A stretch of 64,000 nt of DNA, from NCBI RefSeq assembly GCF_028689845.1, contig NZ_JAQVCH010000013.1, positions 1 through 64,000 of the forward strand, given 5' to 3'. Of this stretch, positions 51,153 through 61,625 are shown piece by piece. Both the position numbers and the translations under genes were made by a program. The stretch's first letter is position 1. Every line of letters begins with the position of its first letter. The notes under the pieces are model-generated. The model did not search any database. It saw only the letters and a program-made list of their open reading frames with translations, and was not told the origin of the DNA. Origin of the DNA: Flavobacterium sp. Its GTDB lineage: Bacteria; Bacteroidota; Bacteroidia; Flavobacteriales; Flavobacteriaceae.

Positions 51153-52688
51153 ATGTTAGTTAAAGTATTTGGAAGTGCCGTTTTCGGTGTGGAAGCAACC
51201 ACGATTACCGTAGAAGTAAATATTGATAAAGGAATTGGGTACCACTTGGTTGGCCTTCCCGACAATGCTATCAAAGAGAGTAGTTACCGCATTGCAGCGG
51301 CTCTTAAAAACAACAATTATTCCTTACCTGGAAAAAAAATCACCATCAACATGGCTCCGGCCGATTTGCGAAAAGAAGGATCAGCTTATGATTTAACGCT
51401 GGCCATTGGCATTTTAGTAGCTTCAGGCCAAATTCAAGCCGATGAATTGCAACACTATGTCATTATGGGCGAATTGTCATTAGATGGCGGTTTACAACCT
51501 ATCAAAGGAGCGTTGTCTATTGCGATTAAGGCGAAAGAAGAGGGGTTTAAAGGCTTTATTCTGCCTAAGCAAAACGTAAAAGAAGCCGCCATTGTTGAAG
51601 GTTTGAATGTATATGGTGTTGACAATGTAATGGAAGTAATTGATTTTTTTGAAGGAAGAGGCACCTTAGAACCGACAATTATTGATACAAAAGAAGAGTT
51701 TTCAAAAACCTTAGATTTTCCAGAATTTGATTTTTCAGATGTAAAAGGACAAGAAAGTATCAAGCGTTGTATGGAAATTGCGGCAGCTGGCGGACACAAT
51801 ATTATTTTGATTGGACCGCCTGGTTCCGGAAAAACAATGCTTGCCAAACGTTTGCCTAGTATTTTACCGCCGATGACAATGAAAGAAGCGTTGGAAACAA
51901 CCAAAATACATTCGGTAGCTGGAAAAACAAAAGAAGCAGGATTGATGAGTCAACGACCGTTTAGGAGCCCACATCACACCGCATCATCCGTTTCTTTAGT
52001 CGGTGGAGGAAGTTATCCACAACCAGGAGAAATCTCATTAGCTCACAATGGCGTATTGTTTTTAGATGAATTACCTGAGTTTAAACGAGAAGTCTTGGAA
52101 GTTATGCGACAACCGTTAGAAGATAGAGAAGTAACCATCTCAAGAGCCAAATTTACGATTACCTATCCCTCGTCGTTTATGTTAGTGGCCAGTATGAATC
52201 CGAGTCCGAGTGGCTATTTTAATGACCCGGATGCACCGCTGAGTTCTTCGCCAGCGGAAATGCAACGTTATTTGAGTAAAATTTCAGGTCCTTTATTAGA
52301 TCGAATTGATATTCATATTGAAGTCACACCCGTTCCTTTTGAAAAATTGACTGAAACTCGAAAAGCAGAAAGCAGTATAGAAATTAGAAAGCGGGTAACG
52401 CAAGCTCGAATGATTCAAACAAACCGATTTGAAAGCATGCCTTCTATTCATTACAATGCACAAATGAGTAGTAAACTGATTCGAGAATTTTGTGTGTTAG
52501 ACGACACTTCTTTACAATTATTAAAAACAGCAATGGAACGTTTGAATTTATCGGCAAGAGCTTATGATCGCATTTTGAAAGTAGCCCGAACGATTGCTGA
52601 TTTAGAAAATAGCGAATTGCTTAAACCGACTCATATTGCTGAAGCGATTCAGTATAGAAGTTTAGATAGAGAAGGATGGTTGGGATAA
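51153..52688 (+). CDS. comM: YifB/ComM-family Mg-chelatase-like AAA+ ATPase
   Basis: A 511-residue AAA+ protein with an N-terminal Lon-protease-like domain ('[43 protein letters not shown]') and a Mg-chelatase ATPase domain: Walker A '[23 protein letters not shown]', Walker B '[28 protein letters not shown]'. '[19 protein letters not shown]' is a YifB/ComM block. In naturally competent bacteria ComM is a branch-migration helicase that helps integrate transformed DNA; here the same role is possible but unproven. Monocistronic. Confidence 0.93.
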   Translation: MLVKVFGSAVFGVEATTITVEVNIDKGIGYHLVGLPDNAIKESSYRIAAALKNNNYSLPGKKITINMAPADLRKEGSAYDLTLAIGILVASGQIQADELQHYVIMGELSLDGGLQPIKGALSIAIKAKEEGFKGFILPKQNVKEAAIVEGLNVYGVDNVMEVIDFFEGRGTLEPTIIDTKEEFSKTLDFPEFDFSDVKGQESIKRCMEIAAAGGHNIILIGPPGSGKTMLAKRLPSILPPMTMKEALETTKIHSVAGKTKEAGLMSQRPFRSPHHTASSVSLVGGGSYPQPGEISLAHNGVLFLDELPEFKREVLEVMRQPLEDREVTISRAKFTITYPSSFMLVASMNPSPSGYFNDPDAPLSSSPAEMQRYLSKISGPLLDRIDIHIEVTPVPFEKLTETRKAESSIEIRKRVTQARMIQTNRFESMPSIHYNAQMSSKLIREFCVLDDTSLQLLKTAMERLNLSARAYDRILKVARTIADLENSELLKPTHIAEAIQYRSLDREGWLG

Positions 52689-52699
52689 ATCCGAACGGT

Positions 52700-53554
52700 T
52701 TAATTTAGTTCTGCAAACGTATCGCCTAAACGAATATCACCCGATTTAAAACCTTTTCCAAACCATTTTACGCGTTGTTCCGAAGTACCATGTGTGAATG
52801 AATCAGGAACGACGTGGCCTTGCATTTTTTTCTGGATGGCATCATCACCAACGGCTTGAGCAGCACTAAGAGCTTCTTCAATATCGCCTTCATCCAAATA
52901 TTTTTGGTTGTAATGTGTCCATAATCCGGCATAAAAATCGGCTTGTAATTCTAAGGAAACCGATAGTTTATTTCCTTCTTTCTGACTTGTTTTTTGTTGT
53001 AATTCACGCACTTTTCCAGATGTTCCTAATAAGGTTTGCACATGATGACCTACTTCATGAGCGATAACGTAGGCAATTGCAAAATCGCCTCCTTTTGCTC
53101 CAAAACGGGTGCGTAATTCATCAAAAAAATCTAAATCCATATATACTTTTTGATCACCTGGACAGTAAAATGGGCCCGAAGCGGAAGATGCTCCTCCACA
53201 AGCTGTTTGCACCGACCCGCGGAATAAAACCATTTTGGGTTCGACATACGTCATTCCATTTTCTTGAAAAATTTTATGCCAAACATCTTCAGTATCTGCC
53301 AAAACGGTGGCTACAAATTCGCCCATTTTTTGGTCTTCTTCACTTAAAGGTTGAGCAGGACCAGCAGCTGGTTGTTGCTGCTCCATTTGATTTTGTAGTT
53401 CTTGCATGAGTTGAGCGTTATCGCCTCCCATAAATAGTTGGATAACTAGAAAAACGATTCCAATTATTCCACCACCTGCTACTAGTTTACCGCCAGTTCC
53501 CATTCCTCTTCGGTCTTCCATGTTGGAACTTTGTCTTCTACCTTCCCATTTCAT
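52700..53554 (-). CDS. YpfJ-type neutral zinc metallopeptidase
   Basis: A 284-residue membrane-anchored protein. One N-terminal helix ('LVAGGGIIGIVFLVIQLFMGG', about 22-42) is followed by a Gln/Pro-rich linker and the metalloprotease domain with HExxH in 'AYVIAHEVGHHVQTLLG', 'ACGGASSASGPFYCPGDQKVYMDLDFF' before it and 'LELQADFYAGLWTHY' after (third ligand region). Peptidase activity of the family is weakly documented. It follows the large kinase gene by 43 bases on the same strand. Confidence 0.9.
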   Translation of the reverse strand: MKWEGRRQSSNMEDRRGMGTGGKLVAGGGIIGIVFLVIQLFMGGDNAQLMQELQNQMEQQQPAAGPAQPLSEEDQKMGEFVATVLADTEDVWHKIFQENGMTYVEPKMVLFRGSVQTACGGASSASGPFYCPGDQKVYMDLDFFDELRTRFGAKGGDFAIAYVIAHEVGHHVQTLLGTSGKVRELQQKTSQKEGNKLSVSLELQADFYAGLWTHYNQKYLDEGDIEEALSAAQAVGDDAIQKKMQGHVVPDSFTHGTSEQRVKWFGKGFKSGDIRLGDTFAELN

Positions 53555-53597
53555 AATTGCGTGTTTTTGATTGATATAAAATTAAAAAAAGTATTTC

Positions 53598-56500
53598 TTA
53601 TTTAACCCATTTTGCAATAATTTCTTCTAAACTTCCTTTAATTATTGGTTTAGAAACATAATCATTCATGCCGATATTTAAACATTTTTCTTTTTCACCT
53701 ACAACAGTTCCGGCTGTTAGAGCGATAATGGGAACCGTTTTGCCATTGCTTAATTTTCTAATTTCTTCGGTCGCTTCATAACCATTCATCACTGGCATTT
53801 GAATATCCATAAAAATAATATCAAATGGGCTTTCTTGAAATTTTTCCAAAGCTTCTAAACCGTTTGAAACACCACTTATTTTAGCATTCGGCATGATTTT
53901 CTTTAATAAGGTTTTGGCCAATAAAGCATTGATGTTATTATCTTCTACGATTAAAATATTTTTAAGTAATAGATTTTGATAAACATATTCTTCATCAACT
54001 TGTATCGATTTAGGAAAGTTTTCGCCTTCTTTACTGGAGGATTGAATGTCAATATCAAAATAAAATGTACTTCCTTTATTGGGTTCGCTATCTAACTGCA
54101 ACTTACTATTCATGAGCGAAAGCAATTTATTAGAAATACTCAATCCGAGCCCTGTTCCGCCATACTGTCTGGTGGTAGAATTATCTTCTTGTGAAAACGC
54201 ATCAAAAATCTTCATTTGATTTTCTCTTCTAATTCCAATTCCGGTATCGATTACAGAAAAACGCAATCGGGTTTGATGTGTGGTGATTTTTTCTAAAACG
54301 CTCACGGTTAATTTTATTTTTCCTTTTGAAGTGAATTTAACCGCGTTTCCGAGTAAATTAATTAAAATCTGTTTGAGTCGAATAGGGTCAATCCATATCG
54401 TAACTGGAACTTCATTATTGAGGTGTAAATCGACATCAATTTTCTTTTGTATGGCATCAAATTTAATGGTATCAATTACTTCGCGAGCTAAATCACCGAT
54501 ATTCGTTTCTTCAATTACTAATTCTAAATTACCTGATTCAATTTTTGAAAAATCTAAAATATCATTAATTACACTCATCAAAGATTTGGCCGACTGACTG
54601 ACGGTTTTCATGTATTTAGCTTGTGATTTTTCTAAATTTGAGTTCATCAATAAATCGGTAAAGCCAATAATACCATTTAAAGGGGTTCGGATTTCATGAC
54701 TCATATTAGCCAAAAATTCGGATTTTGCTTTATTCGCAGCGATAGCCATTTCTTTTTCTTTTATGGCTGCTTCTTGTAGTTTCCTTTCGGTAATATCGAT
54801 AAAAATACCTTCTATAAACTCAATTTTATTGTCTTTACTAATAACATCACCAAATTCCTCTACCCAAACAATTCGGTCGTCTTTATGGATAATTCGGTAG
54901 ATAAAGTGAATTTTCTGACCGCTACTTAATGCATAGTTTTGGTCGTTTATAACCCGATCACGATCTTCAGGATGAATGATATCTAAATAAGAAATTACAT
55001 TATTTAAGAAATCTTCTTTTGGATACCCCGTTAAATTTAAAATTTCATTATTTAGATAAATTTTGGTGAATTTAGAATCATATTTGGAAAGGTAAATCGT
55101 TCCTGGAATGTTATCTGCTAACAGTTTGAAACGCGTTTCACTATCGTTAATAATGCTTTCGTTGATGTTTCGTTCTAGGGCAGACGAGATGTTGTTGACT
55201 AAGGTTTGAAGCATGTTTATTTCATCTTCTGTCCAAATTCTTTCTGTACTACAATCATCAAAACCGATAAAACCGTAAAGGGAATCTTTAACAAAAATTG
55301 GAAATATAAGGATGGATAAAACATCTTGAGCTATTAACATTTCTTTCAGTTTGCTCTCAAAAATATTTCGTACAATTTTGTTATAAGGTTTGTTCTTTTT
55401 TAGGGGAATAATCATGTCTAAAACTACTTCAAAAGGTAAATCTTGAAGTTCTTGATTTTCAAGTTCAACACTTATTTCGTCATTTGTCCATTCAAATTGT
55501 TGGGAAACAATTCTTTTGGATTCGTTCACATTAAAATAATAAACACGATCTACATTGGTTACTTTGCCAACCGTTTCTAAAATTTTATCAAAAACATCAA
55601 AAAGGTTTTTATTGGATAGAATTTTTTCGGAGATTTTAGTAATCGCCGTTAAAACATTACTCTTTTTTTGAAGTGTATCTTCAATTGTTTTTCTTTTTAA
55701 AGTTTCAATTCCTAATGAAATAATTTCAGAGACAGAACGGGTAAAATTAATATCTTCATTATCCCAAAACCGCATGGTATCGGTCGCTTCAAAACAAATA
55801 ATCCCGAATAATTTTCCATTAATAAAAACAGGATAATCTAACAAAGAAATTATATTGTGATCTTTGAAATAAAAACTTAATAATTCAGAAGTTTCTCTTT
55901 GTCGGCTCACATCGGATGCAATAATCATTTGTTCCTTTTCTATGGATTCAAAATAAATTGGTAAATCTTTTTTGTGTAAAACAAGATGATTAGAATGGGT
56001 ATTTGTTTTGAGATCATATAAATCTTGGCATTCAATTCGGTCAGGATAATAATTCCAAAAACTTATGCGTTGGATGCCTGAAGCATTTGCAATATTTTCG
56101 AAAATCACTTTTAAGATTGGAGTAATACTGTCAAATATGGCAAAACTTGTTGTAGAAAGTTTTGCCAAGGCATTGTTGTATTTTTTTATTTTTTCTTGTC
56201 TATCGGCTCGTTCAACTTCTAAATTTCTAAATAAGGTAATATCACGGCTAATACCCATGTAGCCCATAATTTCATTTTGAATGTTTTGTTTGATGGTTAC
56301 TTTTTGAGAAACCCAGACTTCTTCTCCCGTTTTCTTTAAAATTGGGAATTCCATCACCGTATAATTATCGATTTCACCAATATTTAAAATGTAATAATTC
56401 ACTACTTTTTCACGATAATCCTCACGGATTAATTCGCCAAAATGCATATTCATTAGTTCCTCAAGTTCATATTCTAATAAGGTACACGCAAAAGAGTTAA

Positions 56501-57644
56501 TATATGAAAATTGTCCGTATTGATTCGTTTCAAAGATAATATCTGTGGCACTTTCTACTAGATTTTCATAACGGTGTTCAATTTCAATTTGTTCGGAAAC
56601 GTCATTTCCAATACCAACAAAAAGGTTTTCGCCAAATTGTTTATCAACCCATTGAATGAATTTAAATTTACCGTCTTTAGCCATTAACCTTCTGGTATAC
56701 ATTCTGTTTTGTTGGTAAGTATCGTGGTATGCTTCACCAATAAACTCCTCGTCGTTGGTAAGCTCCCAAAAGCCCATTCCTAAAACTTCCTCTTGATTAT
56801 ATCCTAAAATATCCTTTACACTTTCACTACAAAAAGTAAGTTCTCCTTTTATGTTAGTTGCTATGACTAGCGATTTTCCTTTGTTTACAATTTCATTTGC
56901 AAATAGAAATTTTTCATGATTATTTTGAAAAGCAACGTGTTTAGTTTGGTTTATGATGATAATGAGCAAACAGTAAATGGCCATTAACATTCCAATATTT
57001 AAAGAAATAAAGCCCAGAAAGATAAATGTAATGATGAGAGTTGTAATCGAAATAATATAGGCTAAATAATGTTTGTAATTATTAAAGACATTATAAGAAA
57101 ACAATACAATAATCAATATGCCAGAGAATGTTACTAATTCAAAAGGTCTTAAAACTAAATTGACAAGTACATTGGTTGAAAAAAGCACATAACTTAATGA
57201 AAATAAGATTGATATGTTTTTTTCAATGTATTTTACTTTGTAGCTAAGAAGATAAATTAGAATAAATAAAATCCCAAAACTATAACTTTGAATAATAATG
57301 GAATAGGTTCTAATTTTAAAAACTACATACAGTGTTTCTACCAATGGAATAAGAACACCAAAATAGAGAAAATATAAGCGATAGAGGTAAATGTCGTTTT
57401 TTATATCGGTGTATTCAGAAACAAAATCCTTGGAAAAAGTAGTATGTCTTTTATTCAAAAATAAAAACATGGCTATCACTAAAAGTATCAGAATGATGAA
57501 TAACCAATAATGTTGATTAAAGTTTTCTAGCGTAGTAAGTTGAGTTTCTGCGTTACTAAAATAAATTTCTTTGGGTTGAGTTGCACCATTGGAGAAATTT
57601 AAAATATCAACAAAAAATAAGTTAAAAAAAAATGATAGGGGCAT
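53598..57644 (-). CDS. Large hybrid sensor histidine kinase (7TM-PAS-PAS-GAF-GAF-PAS-HK-REC)
   Basis: A 1348-residue multi-domain sensor. A periplasmic N-terminus and about seven membrane helices (to about 230) lead to two PAS domains (about 255-475; '[29 protein letters not shown]', '[27 protein letters not shown]'), two GAF-like domains (about 498-650 and 660-828), a third PAS (about 840-960), the HisKA box '[23 protein letters not shown]' (about 981), a HATPase domain ('[12 protein letters not shown]', '[45 protein letters not shown]') and a receiver domain with phosphoacceptor Asp in '[16 protein letters not shown]' (about 1277). There is no output domain and no partner regulator nearby, so the phosphorelay target is unknown. 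Confidence 0.92.
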   Translation of the reverse strand: MPLSFFFNLFFVDILNFSNGATQPKEIYFSNAETQLTTLENFNQHYWLFIILILLVIAMFLFLNKRHTTFSKDFVSEYTDIKNDIYLYRLYFLYFGVLIPLVETLYVVFKIRTYSIIIQSYSFGILFILIYLLSYKVKYIEKNISILFSLSYVLFSTNVLVNLVLRPFELVTFSGILIIVLFSYNVFNNYKHYLAYIISITTLIITFIFLGFISLNIGMLMAIYCLLIIIINQTKHVAFQNNHEKFLFANEIVNKGKSLVIATNIKGELTFCSESVKDILGYNQEEVLGMGFWELTNDEEFIGEAYHDTYQQNRMYTRRLMAKDGKFKFIQWVDKQFGENLFVGIGNDVSEQIEIEHRYENLVESATDIIFETNQYGQFSYINSFACTLLEYELEELMNMHFGELIREDYREKVVNYYILNIGEIDNYTVMEFPILKKTGEEVWVSQKVTIKQNIQNEIMGYMGISRDITLFRNLEVERADRQEKIKKYNNALAKLSTTSFAIFDSITPILKVIFENIANASGIQRISFWNYYPDRIECQDLYDLKTNTHSNHLVLHKKDLPIYFESIEKEQMIIASDVSRQRETSELLSFYFKDHNIISLLDYPVFINGKLFGIICFEATDTMRFWDNEDINFTRSVSEIISLGIETLKRKTIEDTLQKKSNVLTAITKISEKILSNKNLFDVFDKILETVGKVTNVDRVYYFNVNESKRIVSQQFEWTNDEISVELENQELQDLPFEVVLDMIIPLKKNKPYNKIVRNIFESKLKEMLIAQDVLSILIFPIFVKDSLYGFIGFDDCSTERIWTEDEINMLQTLVNNISSALERNINESIINDSETRFKLLADNIPGTIYLSKYDSKFTKIYLNNEILNLTGYPKEDFLNNVISYLDIIHPEDRDRVINDQNYALSSGQKIHFIYRIIHKDDRIVWVEEFGDVISKDNKIEFIEGIFIDITERKLQEAAIKEKEMAIAANKAKSEFLANMSHEIRTPLNGIIGFTDLLMNSNLEKSQAKYMKTVSQSAKSLMSVINDILDFSKIESGNLELVIEETNIGDLAREVIDTIKFDAIQKKIDVDLHLNNEVPVTIWIDPIRLKQILINLLGNAVKFTSKGKIKLTVSVLEKITTHQTRLRFSVIDTGIGIRRENQMKIFDAFSQEDNSTTRQYGGTGLGLSISNKLLSLMNSKLQLDSEPNKGSTFYFDIDIQSSSKEGENFPKSIQVDEEYVYQNLLLKNILIVEDNNINALLAKTLLKKIMPNAKISGVSNGLEALEKFQESPFDIIFMDIQMPVMNGYEATEEIRKLSNGKTVPIIALTAGTVVGEKEKCLNIGMNDYVSKPIIKGSLEEIIAKWVK

Positions 57645-57696
57645 TTCTTTGTTCAGTTAAAATGGTTTTGTTTTTGAAGACCAATATATAAAAAAA

Positions 57697-57721
57697 AGAG
57701 TTGCCCCATGAGGACAACTCT
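57697..57721 (-). terminator. Terminator of the 57.7-kb membrane-protein gene
   Basis: AGAGTTG-CCCCATGAGGA-CAACTCT; on the minus strand the stem is followed by TTTTTTT. Confidence 0.85.
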
Positions 57722-57746
57722 ACTTTTTATTAATTTTTTGCTAATA

Positions 57747-58535
57747 TTATTCAAACGTAGTGCCAATTTCTTCAATTTCACTCGATTCTTTCATCGGAAT
57801 GAGATGCGTATAAATAGTATAAGTTAAAGAGTACCAAAAAGGCATGGTGAAAATTATTCCGATACAAAGACCAAAAAGCCCGATTAAAATTCCAATAAAT
57901 CCAACTATTAAAAGGCCAAAAATGATAAAAGGTTGTTTAACTACTAATTGTGCACTTTTTGTAATTGCATTAAGTGCTGTTTGATTACCAAATACAATCA
58001 GCGGAACTGTTAAAACGGTGAAGAAACCGATTATATAACTGATGACTGTTCCTATAATAGTAATTCCAAAATATTCTAAACCAGTGGTAAGTGTCAAATT
58101 AACAATGGTTAATAGTGAAGCAGCAATAAATAATTCTTTAAAATGATGGGTTTTATAATATTCAAAAACAGTTCCTATCGAAAACGGTTTATCCTGCTTG
58201 GCTAAATGAGCCATTTTTAAAAAACCCGCACCAATAGGAGCAAAAAGCCCTGTAATGACAACGACTACTGCTACATAAATGAAAATGCCCACAGCGGTTA
58301 AATCTAATGGATTAAAATCGGTTAACGTTTCGGTTAAATTAGAAGCAGCTCCTACAAAAGCGGCTACAAATACCATTACAACCCCAAATAAAATTAAAAA
58401 CAAGAGCAAGATGGTAATTCCACCGAGTAATGCTATTTTTTTAAAATTTTCAAATGATTTTTCAATAACTAAACCAAAATCTAAAGGATGACTTTGTAGA
58501 ATTGCATCATCTACCATCGTGTTTTTATTTTCCAT
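57747..58535 (-). CDS. Integral membrane protein of unknown function
   Basis: A 262-residue protein with about six hydrophobic segments, among them 'IALLGGITILLLFLILFGVVMVFVAAFVG', 'LTAVGIFIYVAVVVVITGLFAPIGAGFL', 'ELFIAASLLTIVNLTLTTGLEYF', 'IIGTVISYIIGFFTVLTVPLIVF' and 'IIFGLLIVGFIGILIGLFGLCIGIIFTMPFWYSLTYTIY'. The paired-helix pattern with 'FEYYKTHHFKELF' between resembles the DUF975/YciC-like group. No function is known. It lies 11 bases behind the ALDH gene on the same strand. Confidence 0.7.
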   Translation of the reverse strand: MENKNTMVDDAILQSHPLDFGLVIEKSFENFKKIALLGGITILLLFLILFGVVMVFVAAFVGAASNLTETLTDFNPLDLTAVGIFIYVAVVVVITGLFAPIGAGFLKMAHLAKQDKPFSIGTVFEYYKTHHFKELFIAASLLTIVNLTLTTGLEYFGITIIGTVISYIIGFFTVLTVPLIVFGNQTALNAITKSAQLVVKQPFIIFGLLIVGFIGILIGLFGLCIGIIFTMPFWYSLTYTIYTHLIPMKESSEIEEIGTTFE

Positions 58536-58546
58536 ATAAAATTATT

Positions 58547-59875
58547 TTAGAGCCAAGATAGAACTTTTTTTATAAATTCCGTTTTTTTAGTATAAGGAGC
58601 ATACCGCAATGGAATATCGCCCCAAGTGGGTTTTTTAACAATTCCTTTTCGATGAGAAAAGGTATCAAAACTCCATTTTCCGTGATAGGAGCCAATTCCG
58701 CTGTGGCCAACGCCGCCAAAAGGAAGCCGCTTATTTGAAAAATGCATAATGCAATCATTCACACAACCTCCACCAAAAGAATAACGAGTAATCATTTTTT
58801 CTGCCATTTTTTTATCTTCAGAAAAAATATATAATGCGAGTGGTTTTTCATAATTTTTAATAATGTTATCGATATCTTTTTCATCGTGATATGAAATAAT
58901 CGGCAGTATTGGGCCAAAGATTTCCTCTTTCATTACTTCGCTTTCTAAAGGCGGTTCATCGAGTAGTGTCGGACTAATATACAACTCCTTTTCGTTAGAT
59001 TGACCACCAAAGAGAACTCGACTAGGGTCTATCATTTTTGTTAATCGATTCCAGTTTTTAGAATTAATTATTCGTGCAAAATCAGCCGTTTCTTCTGGAT
59101 TTTCACCATATGCCCGTTTAATTTCTTTTTGAAGACAGTTTATAAAATTATATTTTTCTTTTCCTTGTACCAAAATATAATCGGGAGCAATACAGGTTTG
59201 TCCCGCATTAAAAAATTTACTCCAAACGATACGTTTGGCTGCTATTTCTAAATTTGCACTTTCATCAATAATACAAGGGTTTTTACCTCCTAATTCTAAG
59301 GTTACTGGTGTAAGGTTTTTAGCGGCAGCAGCGGCAACAATTTTTCCTACAGTTACACTGCCGGTAAAGAAGATGTAATCCCATCTTTTTTCGAGTAACG
59401 ATTGGGTGAATTCAGCTCCACCATGTACAACAACGGCTTGCTTTACATCAAATACGTCTTCTACTATTTTTGTTAAAACTTGTGCCGTATGAAAAGTAAG
59501 TTCAGAAGGTTTTAAAACAACAGTGTTTCCAGCTGCTATAGCTGCAATTAGCGGACTCATAGCAAGTTGAAAAGGATAATTCCAAGGAGCAATGATTAAA
59601 ACACGGCCGTAGGGTTCTGAATAAATATATTCTGTCGAAGGGAAATTAAGTAGGGAAGGCCAAACCCACTTTGGTTTTGCCCATTTTTCTAGATGCGAAA
59701 GGGTATGTTTTATGTCTGAAAGCACATAATGAATCTCAGAAATATAGGTTTCAAAAGAAGGTTTTTTAAAATCTTTTTGTAAAGCTTCAATAATTGCAAC
59801 TTCATTTTTTTGAATGGAATGTAGCAATTTTTTGAGCAATGCTTTTCGTTTATCAATGGTTATAATCGAACTCAT
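58547..59875 (-). CDS. Aldehyde dehydrogenase family protein (class 3-like)
   Basis: A 442-residue NAD(P)-dependent dehydrogenase. 'VLIIAPWNYPFQLAMSPLIAAIAAGNTVVLKPSELT' is the cofactor region, 'VTLELGGKNPCIID' contains the general-base Glu, and 'FFNAGQTCIAPDYILVQ' the catalytic Cys. The short length and the hydrophobic C-terminus 'APYTKKTEFIKKVLSWL' fit the class 3 group that oxidises fatty aldehydes. The ATG at 59875 ('MSSIITIDKRK') is preferred over the TTG at 59902. Cotranscribed with the membrane protein behind it. Confidence 0.92.
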   Translation of the reverse strand: MSSIITIDKRKALLKKLLHSIQKNEVAIIEALQKDFKKPSFETYISEIHYVLSDIKHTLSHLEKWAKPKWVWPSLLNFPSTEYIYSEPYGRVLIIAPWNYPFQLAMSPLIAAIAAGNTVVLKPSELTFHTAQVLTKIVEDVFDVKQAVVVHGGAEFTQSLLEKRWDYIFFTGSVTVGKIVAAAAAKNLTPVTLELGGKNPCIIDESANLEIAAKRIVWSKFFNAGQTCIAPDYILVQGKEKYNFINCLQKEIKRAYGENPEETADFARIINSKNWNRLTKMIDPSRVLFGGQSNEKELYISPTLLDEPPLESEVMKEEIFGPILPIISYHDEKDIDNIIKNYEKPLALYIFSEDKKMAEKMITRYSFGGGCVNDCIMHFSNKRLPFGGVGHSGIGSYHGKWSFDTFSHRKGIVKKPTWGDIPLRYAPYTKKTEFIKKVLSWL

Positions 59876-59940
59876 TTCAATTTTATTTGGGAATGAATTC
59901 AAATATAAACAGAAAAATTAACTTTTGGCAATTTTAGGTT

Positions 59941-60642
59941 TTATTCTGAAATAGTACAATTTTTCCAAATTACATCTTCTGGAACAGGAGCAATGATTTG
60001 GATAAGTTCTTTAGAAACGGGATGCGTAAAAACTAGTTTTCTAGCATGTAAATGAATTCCACCGTCTGGATTACTTCGGTCAAAACCATATTTTAAATCG
60101 CCTTTTATCGGACTGCCAATTGCTTGTAATTGTGCCCGAATTTGATGATGTCTGCCTGTGTGTAATTCGATTTCTAGAACATAGTAATTGTCTAATTTAG
60201 CAATCAAATGGTAGGCTAAGCTTGCTTTTTTACTTTCTGGAACTTCTTTACTATGTGCTTTTGAAGTGTTGTTTTTTTGATTTCTTTTAATGAAATGTAC
60301 CAAAACATCTTCTTCTTTTTCTGGTTTGTTTTTCACAACAGCCCAATACGTTTTTTGTGTTTCTCTAGAACTAAATAAATCATTCATTCTCGTGAGAGCC
60401 TTACTTGTTTTGGCAAACAGAATTAATCCAGAAGTTGGTCGGTCAAGGCGGTGGACAACACCTAAAAAGACTTCGCCGGGCTTATTGTATTTCTCTTTAA
60501 GGTATTCTTTGACGACTTCGGGTAAGGGCTTGTCACCTGAATTGTCGCCTTGGGCAATATCACCCACACGTTTATTGACAACGATTAAGTGATTATCTTC
60601 GTAAAGAATTTGAAGGTTTTCTTTGGTGCTGATTACTTTCAT
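59941..60642 (-). CDS. RluA-family pseudouridine synthase
   Basis: A 233-residue pseudouridine synthase. Catalytic Asp in 'FLGVVHRLDRPTSGLILFAKTSKALTRM', start block 'LQILYEDNHLIVVNKRVGDIAQGD', and 'ELHTGRHHQIRAQLQAIGSPIKGDLKYG'. There is no N-terminal S4 domain, so it belongs to the short RluA/RluC/TruC-like group; the RNA target cannot be read. Start at ATG 60642, three codons inside the track ORF. It is 36 bases behind panB on the same strand. Confidence 0.93.
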   Translation of the reverse strand: MKVISTKENLQILYEDNHLIVVNKRVGDIAQGDNSGDKPLPEVVKEYLKEKYNKPGEVFLGVVHRLDRPTSGLILFAKTSKALTRMNDLFSSRETQKTYWAVVKNKPEKEEDVLVHFIKRNQKNNTSKAHSKEVPESKKASLAYHLIAKLDNYYVLEIELHTGRHHQIRAQLQAIGSPIKGDLKYGFDRSNPDGGIHLHARKLVFTHPVSKELIQIIAPVPEDVIWKNCTISE

Positions 60643-60678
60643 TTTCAAACTTTCAAATTAAAAAACTTTCAAATTTGA

Positions 60679-61497
60679 TTAATACTGCTCATTCTCATTA
60701 GGAAAATCAACACTTTTGACATCAGAAACATAATTTCCAATGGCTTTGGTCATGTCTTCATACAAATTCATATATCGTCTAAGAAAACGCGGACTAAATT
60801 CATGAGTCATTCCAATCATATCATGAAGGACCAAAACTTGACCGTCTACACCATTTCCTGCTCCAATTCCAATCACAGGAATGGAAATGCTTTCAGCTAC
60901 TTTTTGAGCTAATTTGGCTGGAATTTTTTCTAAAACCAAAGCAAAACAACCAATTCGTTCTAATAATTTAGCATCTTCAATTAATTTTTCCGCTTCCGCT
61001 TCTTCTTTAGCTCGAACTGTATAGGTTCCGAATTTATAAATGGATTGTGGAGTTAAACCCAAGTGTCCCATTACGGGAATCCCAGCATTTAGTATTTTTT
61101 TGATTGAATCTTTAATTTCACTTCCTCCTTCTAGTTTCACGGCATGACCACCGCTTTCTTTCATGATACGTATAGAAGAACGCAAGGCTTCTTTAGGGTC
61201 TGATTGATAAGTTCCGAAAGGTAAATCTACAACCACTAACGCTCGTTCACAAGCCCGTACCACTCCACTGGCATGATAAATCATTTGATCAAGTGTGATT
61301 GGTAAAGTGGTTTCATGTCCCGCCATCACATTGCTCGCTGAGTCACCTACTAATATAACATCTACACCAGCAGCATCTACAATTTTAGCCATTGTATAAT
61401 CATAAGCAGTGAGCATTGAAATTTTTTCACCATTAACTTTCATGTCAATAAGCGATTTGGTGGTAATGCGTTTGTAGTCTTTTTTTGCGATGGACAT
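60679..61497 (-). CDS. panB: 3-Methyl-2-oxobutanoate hydroxymethyltransferase
   Basis: A 272-residue TIM-barrel enzyme making ketopantoate from ketoisovalerate and methylene-tetrahydrofolate, the first step of pantothenate/CoA synthesis. '[51 protein letters not shown]' is the hallmark block (metal-binding Asp), '[38 protein letters not shown]' and '[19 protein letters not shown]' are further ones, with the base Glu in '[10 protein letters not shown]'. Start moved to ATG 61497. Other pan genes are not in the window. Confidence 0.97.
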   Translation of the reverse strand: MSIAKKDYKRITTKSLIDMKVNGEKISMLTAYDYTMAKIVDAAGVDVILVGDSASNVMAGHETTLPITLDQMIYHASGVVRACERALVVVDLPFGTYQSDPKEALRSSIRIMKESGGHAVKLEGGSEIKDSIKKILNAGIPVMGHLGLTPQSIYKFGTYTVRAKEEAEAEKLIEDAKLLERIGCFALVLEKIPAKLAQKVAESISIPVIGIGAGNGVDGQVLVLHDMIGMTHEFSPRFLRRYMNLYEDMTKAIGNYVSDVKSVDFPNENEQY

Positions 61498-61625
61498 AGT
61501 TTGAGTTTTTAGTAATCGTACTACAAATGTAAGCATTGTAAATTATCCCATAAAATAATTTACAGAAAGATATAACAAAGCCAATTTTATTTCTACATTC
61601 GCTCCGGATTTTTAAATCATTTACA

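Noticed and set aside
51455-51904. 149-residue minus-strand ORF inside yifB/comM
   Set aside because: Antisense to the ATPase domain with conserved Walker A on the plus strand.
60649-60676. Direct repeats of ACTTTCAAATT between panB and the RluA-type gene
   Set aside because: Two short AT-rich copies in a 36-base gap; too little to claim function.
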